Source: Paenibacillus sp. FSL K6-0276 (GTDB taxonomy: Bacteria > Bacillota > Bacilli > Paenibacillales > Paenibacillaceae). Taken from it: DNA of 64,000 bases. The notes beneath the pieces are model-generated. The model saw nothing but the letters and a program-made list of their open reading frames with translations. It was not told the DNA's origin and searched no databases. Each line of letters begins with the position of its first letter. The stretch's first letter is position 1. Below, piece after piece: positions 17,286 to 27,281 of the stretch. A program made the translations under genes and the position numbers. Location: contig NZ_CP150276.1 of the NCBI RefSeq assembly GCF_037977235.1, positions 4,464,001 through 4,528,000 of the forward strand, written 5' to 3'.

Positions 17286-18191
17286 GTGTCTGAAAAAGAT
17301 CCCTGTTATCCACTGAGAAAGCAGGTGCCTTCTCGTGATTGGTCACCCGGAATTCACTATGCACAATTGCAAGCACTTCCACCTTGTACCTTTCCAAGAA
17401 GAAGGCTATATGACTTCGAGCTTCTATACGTTCGCCAAGGCAAATTATCAACAAAGATGGACACGAAAGAATATATACTGAATTCTGGTCAGCTGATTTT
17501 TCTCTCTTCTGGGGTATATCATCAGAATGCTATCCTGTCAGAAACAGATACCAAACTTATTGGGATCCATTTTGATTTCTTTGGGGAGTCGATTATTACA
17601 CATGAGGAAGATATGGTAGTTAATGAGGATGAGGTAATGGACGAGAAATTCGCCTTTGAAGCCGTAACCGCTCCTTTCATGCCATTGTCTCAAGAACCGA
17701 TCTACTCCCCACCTCCCGATTGTGTTCATGCCATGGAACAACTCGTTCATGAATTTACTATGAGGCCTGCTGGTTATGAATGGGTCTGTCGGGGGCTGCT
17801 GCTAGGCATTCTAACTTCGCTGCTTCGAATGCAAAACTCCCGAAATGCAGCTAAATCTTCAGTTCACACCGAGCGTATCAGGGCATTAATAGAAGAAGTA
17901 GAAGAGAGATCAGCAGAACGCTGGACCAACAAATCCATGGCCGCGACGATGAATATGCATGAGGACCATTTTGCCAAGCTATTTCGTGAGGTGACGGGGA
18001 TGCCCCCGGGCGAATACCTCCGTTCGATCCGGCATAGGGAAGCGCGCAAGCTACTGCGGGAAACGGATTGGCCGATTGAAAGGGTGGGTGATCTGGTCGG
18101 TTATCCCGATATCCATTATTTCAGTAGAGTATTCACAGCGAATGAGGGAATCTCTCCGCGGGCGTATCGTAAGTTGTCTAGGATTCTATAG
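17286..18191 (+). CDS. AraC family transcriptional regulator
   Basis: A 301-residue regulator: N-terminal cupin-type sensor (FELLYVRQGKLSTKMD, GQLIFLSSGVYHQN) and C-terminal double HTH (residues about 195-300: TNKSMAATMNMHEDHFAKLF and FSRVFTANEGISPRAYRK). GTG start, with AAGGAGG eight bases before. It is divergent from the isomerase/dehydrogenase operon and is very likely its activator. The effector is presumably a sugar. Confidence 0.87.
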   Translation: MSEKDPCYPLRKQVPSRDWSPGIHYAQLQALPPCTFPRRRLYDFELLYVRQGKLSTKMDTKEYILNSGQLIFLSSGVYHQNAILSETDTKLIGIHFDFFGESIITHEEDMVVNEDEVMDEKFAFEAVTAPFMPLSQEPIYSPPPDCVHAMEQLVHEFTMRPAGYEWVCRGLLLGILTSLLRMQNSRNAAKSSVHTERIRALIEEVEERSAERWTNKSMAATMNMHEDHFAKLFREVTGMPPGEYLRSIRHREARKLLRETDWPIERVGDLVGYPDIHYFSRVFTANEGISPRAYRKLSRIL

Positions 18192-18719
18192 ATGCGGAAA
18201 CTATCGCTCTGTGCGGACGCTACGCGAATGGAACGTTACTCCAATCGCTGTTGTTCCCAGATTTTAATTATTCTCCTTAGCGGTGAAAATCCTGGGACAG
18301 CATATGCTTTCGAAGCGAACTTTCCGATGGTAAGCTTTTAGGCGACCGCTCCGCTTTTCCGCAATCGTTCTATTTTCTCCGCTGCTTTCAGCATGACCTG
18401 ATTCAATCTATTCAAGTGCAAAAAACTCCAAGCACTATCCAGAAAGCCAAAGCTAACTTAGGGGAGTTCTCAAAGATTCCATGGTAAACAACAATCGCCC
18501 TTCTACAACAGCAGCAACGAGGCTCCCCTGCCAAAGGATTGTTTTTATTGGAACGCGATTCATGATTAACCTCTTTTCGAAACAATGATATAAATTATTT
18601 TTATATTAGATATCACAAACATTAATTTCACTTATATCGCTTAAAAAGGGTATAGTAATATAGGATTATAACCATTACTTATTTATATAGAGTATACCTT
18701 TATTAGAGGAGAGATCATA
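18192..18719. other. 528-bp gap, no gene seen
   Basis: No ORF or known RNA is recognised. The middle part (about 18280-18540) has a higher GC content and poor coding potential on both strands and may be a degraded repeat. The last 70 bp are AT-rich with a TATAGT box near 18652, the likely promoter of the next gene. Confidence 0.4.
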
Positions 18720-19910
18720 TTGGAAAGAGTAGTTGGAACAGTGGTACGTGGACTCCGCGGGCCCATCATTAACAATGGGGATAACATTGAAGAAATCGTA
18801 GTTCAAACGGTATTGAATGCAGCAACAATCGAAGGTTTTAATATAGAGGATCGTGACATTGTAACCGTAACTGAATCCATTGTTGCTCGGGCACAAGGAA
18901 ACTATGCGACGATTGACAATATTGCTGCTGATATAAAGGGAAAATTCGGCGAGGAAACCGTGGGTATCATCTTCCCAATCCTTAGCCGCAACCGATTTGC
19001 TAACTGCTTGCGTGGTATTGCCAAAGGGGCAAGTAATGTAGTCTTAATGTTAAGCTATCCATCTGATGAAGTGGGTAACCATCTTGTCGACATCGACGAA
19101 CTAGATGCTAAAGGCATCAACCCATGGACGGATGTATTATCAGAAGCTCAGTTCCGTGAGCATTTCGGCTATATCAAGCACCCATTCACAGGTGTTGACT
19201 ATATTGAATATTATAAGAGTTTAATTGAAGCTGAAGGTGTAGCTTGTGAAGTCATCTTCTCCAACAATCCGAAAACCATTTTAGACTATACAAAAAATGT
19301 ATTAACTTGTGATATTCACACACGGTTCAGAACAAAACGCATTCTAACAAACAATGGTGCTGAAAAAGTATTTGGCCTGGATGATATTCTTACAGAATCA
19401 ATTAATGGCAGCGGCTTTAACGAAGCTTACGGTCTTCTTGGATCAAATAAAGCAACAGAAGAAAGCGTAAAGCTATTCCCTAATAACTGCCAACCTATCG
19501 TGGATGGTATCCAAGCAAAAATCAAAGAAATAACAGGTAAAACAGTAGAAGTCATGATCTATGGCGATGGTGCATTCAAAGATCCAGTCGGCAAAATATG
19601 GGAGCTGGCAGACCCAGTTGTATCTCCCGCTTACACTGCAGGACTTAATGGAACACCAAATGAAGTGAAATTGAAATACTTGGCAGATAACAACTTCTCT
19701 CATCTTCGTGGTGAAGAGCTAAAACAAGCCATTTCTAAATACATCCAGAATAAAAATGATGACCTGGTTGGTGCGATGGAAGCACAAGGCACTACACCTC
19801 GTAGATTAACGGACCTCATTGGATCCTTATCTGATTTGACTTCTGGTAGTGGAGATAAAGGAACACCAATGATTTATATTCAAGGTTACTTCGATAACTA
19901 TACAAAATAA
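18720..19910 (+). CDS. coenzyme F420-0:L-glutamate ligase-like protein
   Basis: A 396-residue protein resembling the CofE/F420 ligase family, which adds glutamate to a cofactor tail. It begins RVVGTVVRGLRGPIINNGDN and continues with EDRDIVTVTESIVARAQGN, as in the CofE N-terminal domain, which binds GTP and metal. The middle (IYGDGAFKDPVGKIWELADP) also fits. Start is TTG with GAGGAGAG at good spacing. It stands alone with its own promoter and an R1 repeat plus terminator after it. No other F420 gene is nearby, and Firmicutes of this type are not known to make F420, so the substrate may be different. Confidence 0.72.
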   Translation: MERVVGTVVRGLRGPIINNGDNIEEIVVQTVLNAATIEGFNIEDRDIVTVTESIVARAQGNYATIDNIAADIKGKFGEETVGIIFPILSRNRFANCLRGIAKGASNVVLMLSYPSDEVGNHLVDIDELDAKGINPWTDVLSEAQFREHFGYIKHPFTGVDYIEYYKSLIEAEGVACEVIFSNNPKTILDYTKNVLTCDIHTRFRTKRILTNNGAEKVFGLDDILTESINGSGFNEAYGLLGSNKATEESVKLFPNNCQPIVDGIQAKIKEITGKTVEVMIYGDGAFKDPVGKIWELADPVVSPAYTAGLNGTPNEVKLKYLADNNFSHLRGEELKQAISKYIQNKNDDLVGAMEAQGTTPRRLTDLIGSLSDLTSGSGDKGTPMIYIQGYFDNYTK

Positions 19911-19918
19911 GATTAGTC

Positions 19919-19998
19919 AAGCAAAAACGCCTTCGGCGTCTCTATAAGGACGGTAAGAGTTTATGCGAGAAATATAAGGATAATTTATAGCGTAGAAC
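19919..19998 (+). repeat. R1 repeat, copy 4 (right end lost)
   Basis: AACGCCTT.. stem and GAGAAATATAAGGATAAT are present, but the sequence switches to the terminator hairpin before CTTATATTTC. Confidence 0.65.
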
Positions 19999-20033
19999 AA
20001 AAAGGGAGTCTCCTAAACGAGGCTCCCTTTTTA
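19998..20033. terminator. terminator
   Basis: AAAAAGGGAGTCTC and GAGGCTCCCTTTTT with a six-base loop; works in both directions. Confidence 0.85.
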
Positions 20034-20052
20034 CTTTCTGGCAAGGTCACTT

Positions 20053-20312
20053 TCACTCGTCTGCCAAAATGGCATAAACGCAATCATCATACCACTCATC
20101 ATTCAGTCGATAGCTTTTGATAAAGTGAGCTTCTTTTCTAAAACCTAGATTTTCAAGAAGCATTATAGACTTCAAATTGTCTGGATCGACGGACCCTGAA
20201 TTCTATGCCTATTTCAGCCTGAAAATCTTCATCCATAAAATGAATGCCGACATCGCCGACAAGTTGTCCATCCTTCAGACAAACAGCTAATAGGTTCGGT
20301 TTGAGTGCTCAT
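20053..20312 (-). pseudogene. GNAT acetyltransferase, internally deleted
   Basis: The start (ATG 20310-20312, with GAGGAGAT upstream) and the C-terminus (DPDNLKSIMLLENLGFRKEAHF, typical of RimJ/RimL-type GNATs, ending YDDCVYAILADE) are both visible. A frameshift lies soon after the start. About 40-50 residues with the acetyl-CoA pocket (the QxxGxG/A region) are missing between FQAEIGIEF and DPDNL. An intact enzyme would have about 170 residues. Confidence 0.75.
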
Positions 20313-20801
20313 AAATTAATCTCCTCGTAAAAAATTATTAAAATTAATATAGCATATCCGATTGACTATACCGATACACCAATGAGCTATGGCAGGTTAT
20401 AATTATTAGCTATATCTAGATTCTTAGTTGTTATTAAATAAGCTTATTGAATGGACAAGTCAAATAGGAGAAGGTTTCCCTTCTCCTTCTTTGTTGCCTC
20501 ATTTTTCGATCATAAAACTTGCCCTCACTTATAATACGGCTCGGTGCGAATCCACAATTTTTGAATATTCAGCAGGACATTTTCTGCTGGATATTCGACT
20601 GCTCAGTCTACTGTACTTTCAAGTTATATCCATTTATCTGAAGCCACTACACAAAGTGGTAGTATTACTTTAAAGCCAGAATTGTACGCTATTGGTGTCT
20701 GTCTTTCGCAGATTTTCAATTATGATTTATGATCGTCCTTCTGCCGCACATGCTAAATTGGAAGAACATGCAAGAGGAGCGGGAGTGGGGACTGAAGCTG
20801 G
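20313..20801. other. 489-bp gap with one hairpin
   Basis: AGGAGAAGG/CCTTCTCCT at 20467-20488 followed by TTCTTTG is a possible plus-strand terminator. A short open stretch at about 20720-20800 (SAAHAKLEEHARGAGVGTEAGY) looks like the end of a lost gene, but no family is recognised. No intact gene seen. Confidence 0.4.
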
Positions 20802-22334
20802 CTACCTGTCTTTACTCGGATTGATTCCAAAGTGTTTTTTGTACAATTTGCTGAAATAAAAAACATCTGTGACCCCCACTCGGTCAATGATTTCCGAGAT
20901 CGGATGTTTGGTAGTCCGAAGAAGTAACCGTGCCTGCTTCAGCCTATAGGACTCCATATACTCCATGACAGATATGCCATGTTGTTCCTTAAAAAGCTTA
21001 GACAGATGCGATCGGCTTAGATTCACATGAGCACAAACATCCTCTAGAGATACCTTGGTGGCATAACGGTCATGAATGAAAGTTAAAGCCTTAGAAATCT
21101 CTTTGCGATGTCTACTATTCCAATCCAGCTCTCCAAGCCACTCTGTAAAAACAAGCTTGAAATCCGTGAGCCGGAAAGCCAGAAGCTGATCGATATCCGA
21201 CTTCAATGACGCAGGGACGGCAAACCCGCTTTTCTCAATAAACTGAATCAACGTCTTTAAGTCTCCCTTGACCGATACAGATGGGCGGCATAAATGACGA
21301 AGTAGCTCGAAATAGGCCTCGATCACGCCAGGTAAAGCCGCAACCTGAAGCCTTTCATTGCCACTTCCCTCCACGGATTGAAAGAAGGAATACAAATCCA
21401 AGTCTGCAACCGGCGCCGGCACGTGTTTAGTGTTAACGATACAAGCATTTTTCTCATAGAAGAAATGAACTAATTGCTGACGGGATTCTAACACCTTCTG
21501 AAAAAAATCGTCCATATCGCTAAAGTCGCAGTTAATCAAGAAGGAGGCCTCAAGCCCCAGATATTGCTTAGTGATGGCCGAAATATCCTCAATCTTCAAG
21601 GCATGGCGGTCATCGTCAGATTCTCCTAGATCAAGAACAACAAAGCGATTATCCCCCAGATGAAATAACTCATTTCCCTTATTCCATTGCTTAATGATTT
21701 CGCGCACTACATTAATCAGGGCATAAACGGCTAGATCAGCCCGGCCCCTATATTTATTTCCTGTCCAATCTACGAATCTTTCAATTTCCATTATTGCAAA
21801 TTTCGAAGGGGTGTGGAATGCCTCCATATACACGGAAACAGACAGACGCTCTGCTCTCCGAAGAAGCTCAGTATTGTGGATATGCCCATTTAGTCGTTCG
21901 TAGAACAAAGAGTTTTGCACCATCAATATTTCGTTGGGCTCGAATTTAGCTTCTTTTTCCATAGATTTATCCAAAAGAAGAATAGCTCTATTGATTTCCT
22001 CAACCACGCTATCTTTAGTAATCGTTGCCTTCAAGAGATATTTTCGCGCCCCATATTCCAACGCCTTCTGCGCCAGCTCGAATTCGGCGAAGTTGCTCAG
22101 AACAATGAACCATACATCGGGATACCTCATCCGACATTGTCGAATCAATTCCATTCCATCCATGACCGGCATCCGAATATCAGTCAGCACGATATTCGGG
22201 AGTGACCGTTCCATTTGTTGCAGTGCATCCTCACCGTTCACCGCCTCCATGACGCGTAGGCCCTCCATGCCGCGAAGCATGACCACCAGGTGAGTGCGAA
22301 TGCTGTATTCATCATCCACGATCATAATATTCAT
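20802..22334 (-). CDS. YesN-type response regulator with AraC output domain
   Basis: A 510-residue response regulator. The receiver has the acidic pair Asp7-Asp8 and the phosphoacceptor Asp52 (LTDIRMPVMDG). A long helical linker of about 270 residues follows, then the AraC-type double HTH at residues 405-508 (VSLEDVCAHVNLSRSHLSKLF, and YFSKLYKKHFGINP). Its start codon overlaps the kinase stop by four bases (ATGA), so the two are translationally coupled. It should activate the upstream sugar ABC importer operon. Confidence 0.92.
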   Translation of the reverse strand: MNIMIVDDEYSIRTHLVVMLRGMEGLRVMEAVNGEDALQQMERSLPNIVLTDIRMPVMDGMELIRQCRMRYPDVWFIVLSNFAEFELAQKALEYGARKYLLKATITKDSVVEEINRAILLLDKSMEKEAKFEPNEILMVQNSLFYERLNGHIHNTELLRRAERLSVSVYMEAFHTPSKFAIMEIERFVDWTGNKYRGRADLAVYALINVVREIIKQWNKGNELFHLGDNRFVVLDLGESDDDRHALKIEDISAITKQYLGLEASFLINCDFSDMDDFFQKVLESRQQLVHFFYEKNACIVNTKHVPAPVADLDLYSFFQSVEGSGNERLQVAALPGVIEAYFELLRHLCRPSVSVKGDLKTLIQFIEKSGFAVPASLKSDIDQLLAFRLTDFKLVFTEWLGELDWNSRHRKEISKALTFIHDRYATKVSLEDVCAHVNLSRSHLSKLFKEQHGISVMEYMESYRLKQARLLLRTTKHPISEIIDRVGVTDVFYFSKLYKKHFGINPSKDR

Positions 22335-24001
22335 ATAGCTTCACCCTTCAACTCCGGAATCGTTAAGGATATAATCGTTCCATTCGGCTGCCTGCTGGTC
22401 ATCTCCAATACTGATCGTTCTCCATAATGCAAACGCAATCGCTCACGAACATTATTCAGCCCAATAGAATTACGAGAAGTTGATGCGGACGAAACCATAG
22501 AACCAACACCGACACCGTCATCAGAAACGGTGATTCGTACACCGCTACCCCAACGTTCGGCTTGAATTAGAATCCAGCCCTTCATTCTCCCACTGAAGCC
22601 ATGTTCAAAGCTGTTCTCCACAAGAGGCTGTAATAACATTCTTAAAACTGGCAAGTGGGTCAACTCCTTAGAGAAGTCTACCGTCACAATAATGTTTTCA
22701 CCGAATCTTGCCCGTTGGATCTCCACATATTTCAGAAGATATTCCTTCTCTTCCCCCAAAGTCCAATATCGTTCGTTGCGATATAGTTGTTGCTGTAAGA
22801 GATACGATAGCGACAGCACGAGTGAGCCTATCTTATTCTGAGAGGATTGTTCTGCGAGAAAACGGATGGTATTCAATGAGTTCAACAGAAAGTGAGGATT
22901 CATTTGCTCCTGCAGGATTTTCATTTCCAGATTCCTCTTCTCTGTAGCAGCCCATTCCAAATTGTTGCGGGAGATCTGGAGGTTATGAGTCAACTGTTGC
23001 AGTAACTCTGACAATTCAGCTAAATGATAATCAGAGTGCACAGCGGTGGATAGATTAAGCGAAGGATTAACCAAACGTTTGGATAATAACCGTATTTGAT
23101 GAAGCACCTGGCTGATCGTCTTCAATACGAAGGTCGATGTCGTGATAAAGATGACTAATATAATTAGAATCGTTGCTATGACCGTAAGTTGAAAATAGCG
23201 CAATTCTTTCTGAATGACGGCCGTAGAGTCCGTCTGGACCATCGTCCACTGCGTAGGCAGCAATAAGATCTCCGAATCTGTAGTAGCTCCGTCTCTCCTT
23301 GGCTGCTCCGATCGAGTGGTGAAGATCAGATTATTTTTGTCGTCCCAAATGGCATATGACCCAGTATCGTTACCCAATATCGCTTTCAAATTTTCTAAAG
23401 GAATAACTACAGAGACGATCCCTCTTTTGCTCGCAGTAACCGGACTGAATATCCATCGGCTAAGCACGATCAGGGGCTCACTTTCCTCTTGAGGCTTAAG
23501 CAATCCCCATTGGTAGCTATTGAAAAAATCGTACCCGTTCCACTGAACCGTCTTGAGGATTCCCGCTTGCAGTTCTCCTTTTTGTAAACCAAATCTAGAT
23601 GGATTAGACTCAAACATATTACCGAAGTTGTCTTGTATGACAACCGCATACTTTTCGTTTAAGAAGAAGGTGTATTGAAGCCGTTCAATAGCCTCAAGAT
23701 AGGTCGAGTTTTTCTCGATACTCAGCGGATCCTGCTCTTGTAGCGCATGGATGAATGCTTTGTCGTAGATAAAGTTATTGGTCGACATGAAAGCCCGTTG
23801 AAACAGGTCCTTCACCCTGGAGGCTGTCTGCTCTACTTTAATCCGGTTAATCTCTGCTACTTTATTCACCATTGTACGTTCGAAATAATGATAGGCAGCA
23901 AATAGAATGATGATCAACGGGATGAAAATAGCGACGAGTAAAATGATAATTCTCCGCCGTACGGATCTCGCTCCTTGATACCACTTACTTCCCCATCTCA
24001 T
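22331..24001 (-). CDS. YesM-type sensor histidine kinase
   Basis: A membrane kinase of about 556 residues. One membrane helix lies near the N-terminus (IIILLVAIFIPLIIILFAAYH) and a second near residue 270, enclosing an extracellular sensor of about 230 residues. A HAMP-like segment follows. The His_kinase domain has QEQMNPHFLLNSLNTIRFL (phosphorylated His), and the ATPase part has LLQPLVENSFEHGF and DDGVGV. A TTG seven codons upstream opens the frame, but the ATG at 24001 with AAGGGGAT is preferred. Senses extracellular sugar, possibly via the binding protein encoded next door. Confidence 0.92.
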   Translation of the reverse strand: MRWGSKWYQGARSVRRRIIILLVAIFIPLIIILFAAYHYFERTMVNKVAEINRIKVEQTASRVKDLFQRAFMSTNNFIYDKAFIHALQEQDPLSIEKNSTYLEAIERLQYTFFLNEKYAVVIQDNFGNMFESNPSRFGLQKGELQAGILKTVQWNGYDFFNSYQWGLLKPQEESEPLIVLSRWIFSPVTASKRGIVSVVIPLENLKAILGNDTGSYAIWDDKNNLIFTTRSEQPRRDGATTDSEILLLPTQWTMVQTDSTAVIQKELRYFQLTVIATILIILVIFITTSTFVLKTISQVLHQIRLLSKRLVNPSLNLSTAVHSDYHLAELSELLQQLTHNLQISRNNLEWAATEKRNLEMKILQEQMNPHFLLNSLNTIRFLAEQSSQNKIGSLVLSLSYLLQQQLYRNERYWTLGEEKEYLLKYVEIQRARFGENIIVTVDFSKELTHLPVLRMLLQPLVENSFEHGFSGRMKGWILIQAERWGSGVRITVSDDGVGVGSMVSSASTSRNSIGLNNVRERLRLHYGERSVLEMTSRQPNGTIISLTIPELKGEAI

Positions 24002-24063
24002 GACATATCCCCTTAGTAACAACGAGCTAAGCCCACCACAAATGATGGGCTTAGCCGCTGGGC

Positions 24064-25389
24064 CTAATTATTTTTTTGTTCTTTGATCGCTATATCTACC
24101 TTCTCTTTCACTTCATTCAACACCTCATCAACCGTCTTCGAGCCGGTATAGTATTGGCTGACGAGATCGAGAAATGTTGATTCGTATTCTTGCGGTGCAC
24201 CCAATATTGGCTTCTCTTCTACGTTGATCACATTAGGATCACCGCCGAACAAGTGGGTCACTTGCTCAAGTGTAATATCGTCATCTTTCAAAGCATTGGC
24301 TAAGTCTTCAAAATACTTGTCTTTATTTACCTTAGTATACATTGGAAGCGTACCCGTACTCAATGTGTAATCTGTAATATATTCTTTTGCAAGGATAAGC
24401 GCTTCTTTTGCATTCTTCGAGTTCTTCGGTATACCTAAAGAATCGATACTGGACCAGTTCATGTGCTTACCTGCCATTTCCGTTGGAACTGGCATTGGGG
24501 CGATACCCGCTTTCCAGTCACGTGGGAATTGATCCTTCTTCGTCGCCGCAAGTTGGGCATACCACTGTGCTCCTACAACCATTCCGTAATTCCCGTTCCA
24601 ATAGGAAAGGAAATCCGTATTATTCTGGATAAACTCCGCAATCGGTATGGCTGCCTTCTTGACGTTCATGACATCATTCATCCATTCCAAGCTACGTTTA
24701 AATTCCGGAGCATTGATATTGACATTGCCATCCTCTGTATAGAACTTTCCGTTATTCAACTGGCTGCCGTAACCGTAGAAATACATTCCCCAGTTGTTAT
24801 AGAACATGCCATATACCTTTTCCTTGCCGCTCAGGTTGGTAAGCTTCTGTGCTACGACAGCCATCTCATCCCATGTCATTGGCACTTTGGCATCTGGGTA
24901 AGGTACTTTGGCATCATCGAATACTTTTTTGTTGTAATACAGCATCCAGTTATTTTGTTGAATCGGGAAGCGATAATATTTACCGTCTTTATCCGGCTTA
25001 AAGTCACCGAAATCTTTAGCCATATCGACATCAACTTCTTTGGCGACATCGTCAAGCGGCATTAGAAAGCCTTTATTAATAGCATCGAATTGTTCTACAC
25101 CATTGCCCCAGATCAAATCGACTTGCTCACCGCTAGCCAGCATGATGTTGCGCTTGTTAATGTATTGCTCATGAGGTACAGAAATTGGATCGACCTTGAT
25201 GTTCGGATATTTCTCTTGGAAACGTTCTAAGAACGCCTTGAATTCTGTGGAATCCATATACTCCGAAATATTCAAGAACTTAAGCGTTACTTCTTTGTCC
25301 GAACCACTATTGTTTCCTTTGCTGCCACAAGCGGAGAGTGCGAACAAAAGTAGAAATGCTGTTGAAATTAACACTGACTTTTTAATCAT
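24064..25389 (-). CDS. sugar ABC transporter substrate-binding lipoprotein
   Basis: A 441-residue family 1 extracellular solute-binding protein. Signal peptide with lipobox LSAC (Cys21), then the typical VTLKFLNISEY start and FLERFQEKYPNIKVDPI. Aromatic residues (WGNGVEQF, MTWDEM, WNGNYGMVVGAQW) fit carbohydrate binding. It lies after the two permease genes and before the kinase. A 103-bp gap upstream contains a possible extra promoter and operator. No ATPase gene is present here; such importers usually share MsmX. Confidence 0.92.
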   Translation of the reverse strand: MIKKSVLISTAFLLLFALSACGSKGNNSGSDKEVTLKFLNISEYMDSTEFKAFLERFQEKYPNIKVDPISVPHEQYINKRNIMLASGEQVDLIWGNGVEQFDAINKGFLMPLDDVAKEVDVDMAKDFGDFKPDKDGKYYRFPIQQNNWMLYYNKKVFDDAKVPYPDAKVPMTWDEMAVVAQKLTNLSGKEKVYGMFYNNWGMYFYGYGSQLNNGKFYTEDGNVNINAPEFKRSLEWMNDVMNVKKAAIPIAEFIQNNTDFLSYWNGNYGMVVGAQWYAQLAATKKDQFPRDWKAGIAPMPVPTEMAGKHMNWSSIDSLGIPKNSKNAKEALILAKEYITDYTLSTGTLPMYTKVNKDKYFEDLANALKDDDITLEQVTHLFGGDPNVINVEEKPILGAPQEYESTFLDLVSQYYTGSKTVDEVLNEVKEKVDIAIKEQKNN

Positions 25390-25450
25390 TTTGTAACCTC
25401 CCCTTATTTATCTGGTCTTGTTTTCATTATGAACCGGAATCGGATTCTCT

Positions 25451-25484
25451 CAAATGTAATAAGTGCTTTTCTATTTGTAAAATA
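25451..25484 (-). promoter_or_regulatory. possible operator before the binding-protein gene
   Basis: TATTTGTAAAAT at 25472 matches TATTTGTAATAT found upstream of the whole operon at 27362 (11 of 12). A related AAATGTAATA lies 21 bp away at 25452. Same-face spacing fits an AraC-type regulator such as the YesN-like protein (inference). Confidence 0.4.
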
Positions 25485-25492
25485 GTACGCTC

Positions 25493-26323
25493 TTATCCTT
25501 TTAACCCTGAAGACATTATACTCGCGATAAATTGCTTCTGAAGGGCTAGGAACACGCCGAGTACCGGGATAATTGCTAAGCAGGCTAATGCCATTTGCAT
25601 CGCGTACTGCTTACCGAATTGCGTCTGGAAGCTTTGAAGACCCATCGGTATTGTATACATCTCTTTGGAATGTAAGAAGATAAGCGGTTGATAATACTGA
25701 TCCCAGATCATAAAAAAGCTAAGAAGTCCCAGCGTTAACAACGGTGTTTTAGCTAGCGGAAGCGCAATTTTTATAAAGGAACGAAAAATACCAGATCCCT
25801 CTATATATGCTGCTTGGACTAATTCTTTCGGAAAGGTGAGGAAAAATTGTCGCATCAGGAAAATAGACAGAATGTCGACGATGTTCGGAATAATTAACGC
25901 CCAATGCGTATCCAGCAAACCAATAAATCGAAAGAATATAAATTGAGGGAGCAAGGTTAACTGATAGGGGATAAACATCGTTGTCAGAAAGAAGAAAAAA
26001 ATGATTTCCGAATAACGGAACTTCAGATAGCCGAAAGCATATCCTGCCAAAGTTGATAGCAGAAGTCTGAACACCACGGAAATAACCACGACAAACAGGG
26101 AATTCCACATCCAGGTTGGAAATGCGGTTTCCGTCAAAATATGCTTATAATTATCCAGATTGATCTGATCCCAATGAAAAAAAACAAACGGCCGTTCGAA
26201 TACTTGACTCTCATATTTGAAAGAAGTAGAAAACATCCACAGTAACGGCGTGATAAAGATAAGACCTATCAGCAAGTAAATAATAGAGCGAACTGTGTAC
26301 CTTACTTTGTGGCTTAACAGCAC
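25493..26323 (-). CDS. sugar ABC transporter permease (MalG/LplC type)
   Basis: A membrane permease of about 276 residues with six hydrophobic segments. The cytoplasmic EAA loop reads QAAYIEGSGIFRSFIKIALP and contacts the ATPase. A TTG at 26380 opens the frame but lies inside the upstream gene; GTG at 26323 with GGAGGGAGG is the better start. It lies 25 bp after the first permease gene. Confidence 0.92.
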   Translation of the reverse strand: MLLSHKVRYTVRSIIYLLIGLIFITPLLWMFSTSFKYESQVFERPFVFFHWDQINLDNYKHILTETAFPTWMWNSLFVVVISVVFRLLLSTLAGYAFGYLKFRYSEIIFFFFLTTMFIPYQLTLLPQFIFFRFIGLLDTHWALIIPNIVDILSIFLMRQFFLTFPKELVQAAYIEGSGIFRSFIKIALPLAKTPLLTLGLLSFFMIWDQYYQPLIFLHSKEMYTIPMGLQSFQTQFGKQYAMQMALACLAIIPVLGVFLALQKQFIASIMSSGLKG

Positions 26324-26348
26324 GTTCAAAACCTCCCTCCGTGATGAA

Positions 26349-27281
26349 TCATTGATAGAAAACCCACTTTTTCTGAGCAAACCAGTTGATTAATATAAAC
26401 ACCAAAGTAAGTAAGAATAAGAACATGCCTACTGCCGAAGCGTAAGAGAAATTATAATATTCGAACGCAGAACGATAAATATGGTACGTCAGCGTAGTCG
26501 TGCTGAAGGCTGGTCCACCTTTAGTCAGAAGCGCCATTTGATTGAAGGCTTGCAGACTTCCGATAATCGTAATTAATAACAGAAAAAATGAGGTTGGAGA
26601 AATAAGCGGAAACGTGATGTGCTTAAACCTTTTTAACCCATTAGCTCCATCAATAGAAGACGCCTCATAATAGTCTTTGGACACGGACTGTAGGGCGGCC
26701 AAGAACAAGATACAATGATAGCCAACGTCTTTCCATGAACCAATAATAGCCAGGATGGGAAGTGCCCAATCTACATCGACCATGTACTGGGGTGGGTGAT
26801 TTACCCCCAGACTCATGAGCAAGCTGTTCAATGGGCCTTCCGTCGGGTGAAGGAATACATTCCATACAACAAGAGTTGCAACGTACGTAGTGATGTAGGG
26901 AATAATGAAGAAGGTTCTAACGATACCTCTTCCCCGCATTTTACTATTCAAGATGAGCGCCATCCCAAGACCCATTGCTAAGGTTAAAGGAACATAAATG
27001 ACCATATAGACCAAGCTATTCCTGACGCTTTTCCAGAAGTCCGCGTCGTGGATCATTTTGTCATAGTAGATAAATGACTTGAACTCGAACGTATTAGTCA
27101 TCAAATCAACCTTGAAAATACTCAGCAAGAAAACACAAATCATGGGGATCAGCACAAACAATAAAAAACCAATAAGTGCCGGAGTGGCAAACAACAAGCC
27201 AGCTCGCCGTTCTAATTTCTCCAATGAGTACGATCTTATTTTTTTCCTTTTGGGTTCGTTTTTCAATACGATCTCCATCAT
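26349..27281 (-). CDS. sugar ABC transporter permease (MalF/LplB type)
   Basis: A 310-residue membrane permease, first gene of the importer operon. Six membrane segments; EAA loop EASSIDGANGLKRFKHITFP near residue 210. The N-terminus is basic. ATG with AGGAGG seven bases upstream. With its neighbours it makes a CUT1-type importer for oligosaccharides. Substrate not readable. Confidence 0.92.
   Translation of the reverse strand: MMEIVLKNEPKRKKIRSYSLEKLERRAGLLFATPALIGFLLFVLIPMICVFLLSIFKVDLMTNTFEFKSFIYYDKMIHDADFWKSVRNSLVYMVIYVPLTLAMGLGMALILNSKMRGRGIVRTFFIIPYITTYVATLVVWNVFLHPTEGPLNSLLMSLGVNHPPQYMVDVDWALPILAIIGSWKDVGYHCILFLAALQSVSKDYYEASSIDGANGLKRFKHITFPLISPTSFFLLLITIIGSLQAFNQMALLTKGGPAFSTTTLTYHIYRSAFEYYNFSYASAVGMFLFLLTLVFILINWFAQKKWVFYQ

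Noticed and set aside
24463..25065. 200-codon plus-strand ORF in the binding-protein gene
   Set aside because: It is the antisense of a clear lipoprotein gene with complete motifs.
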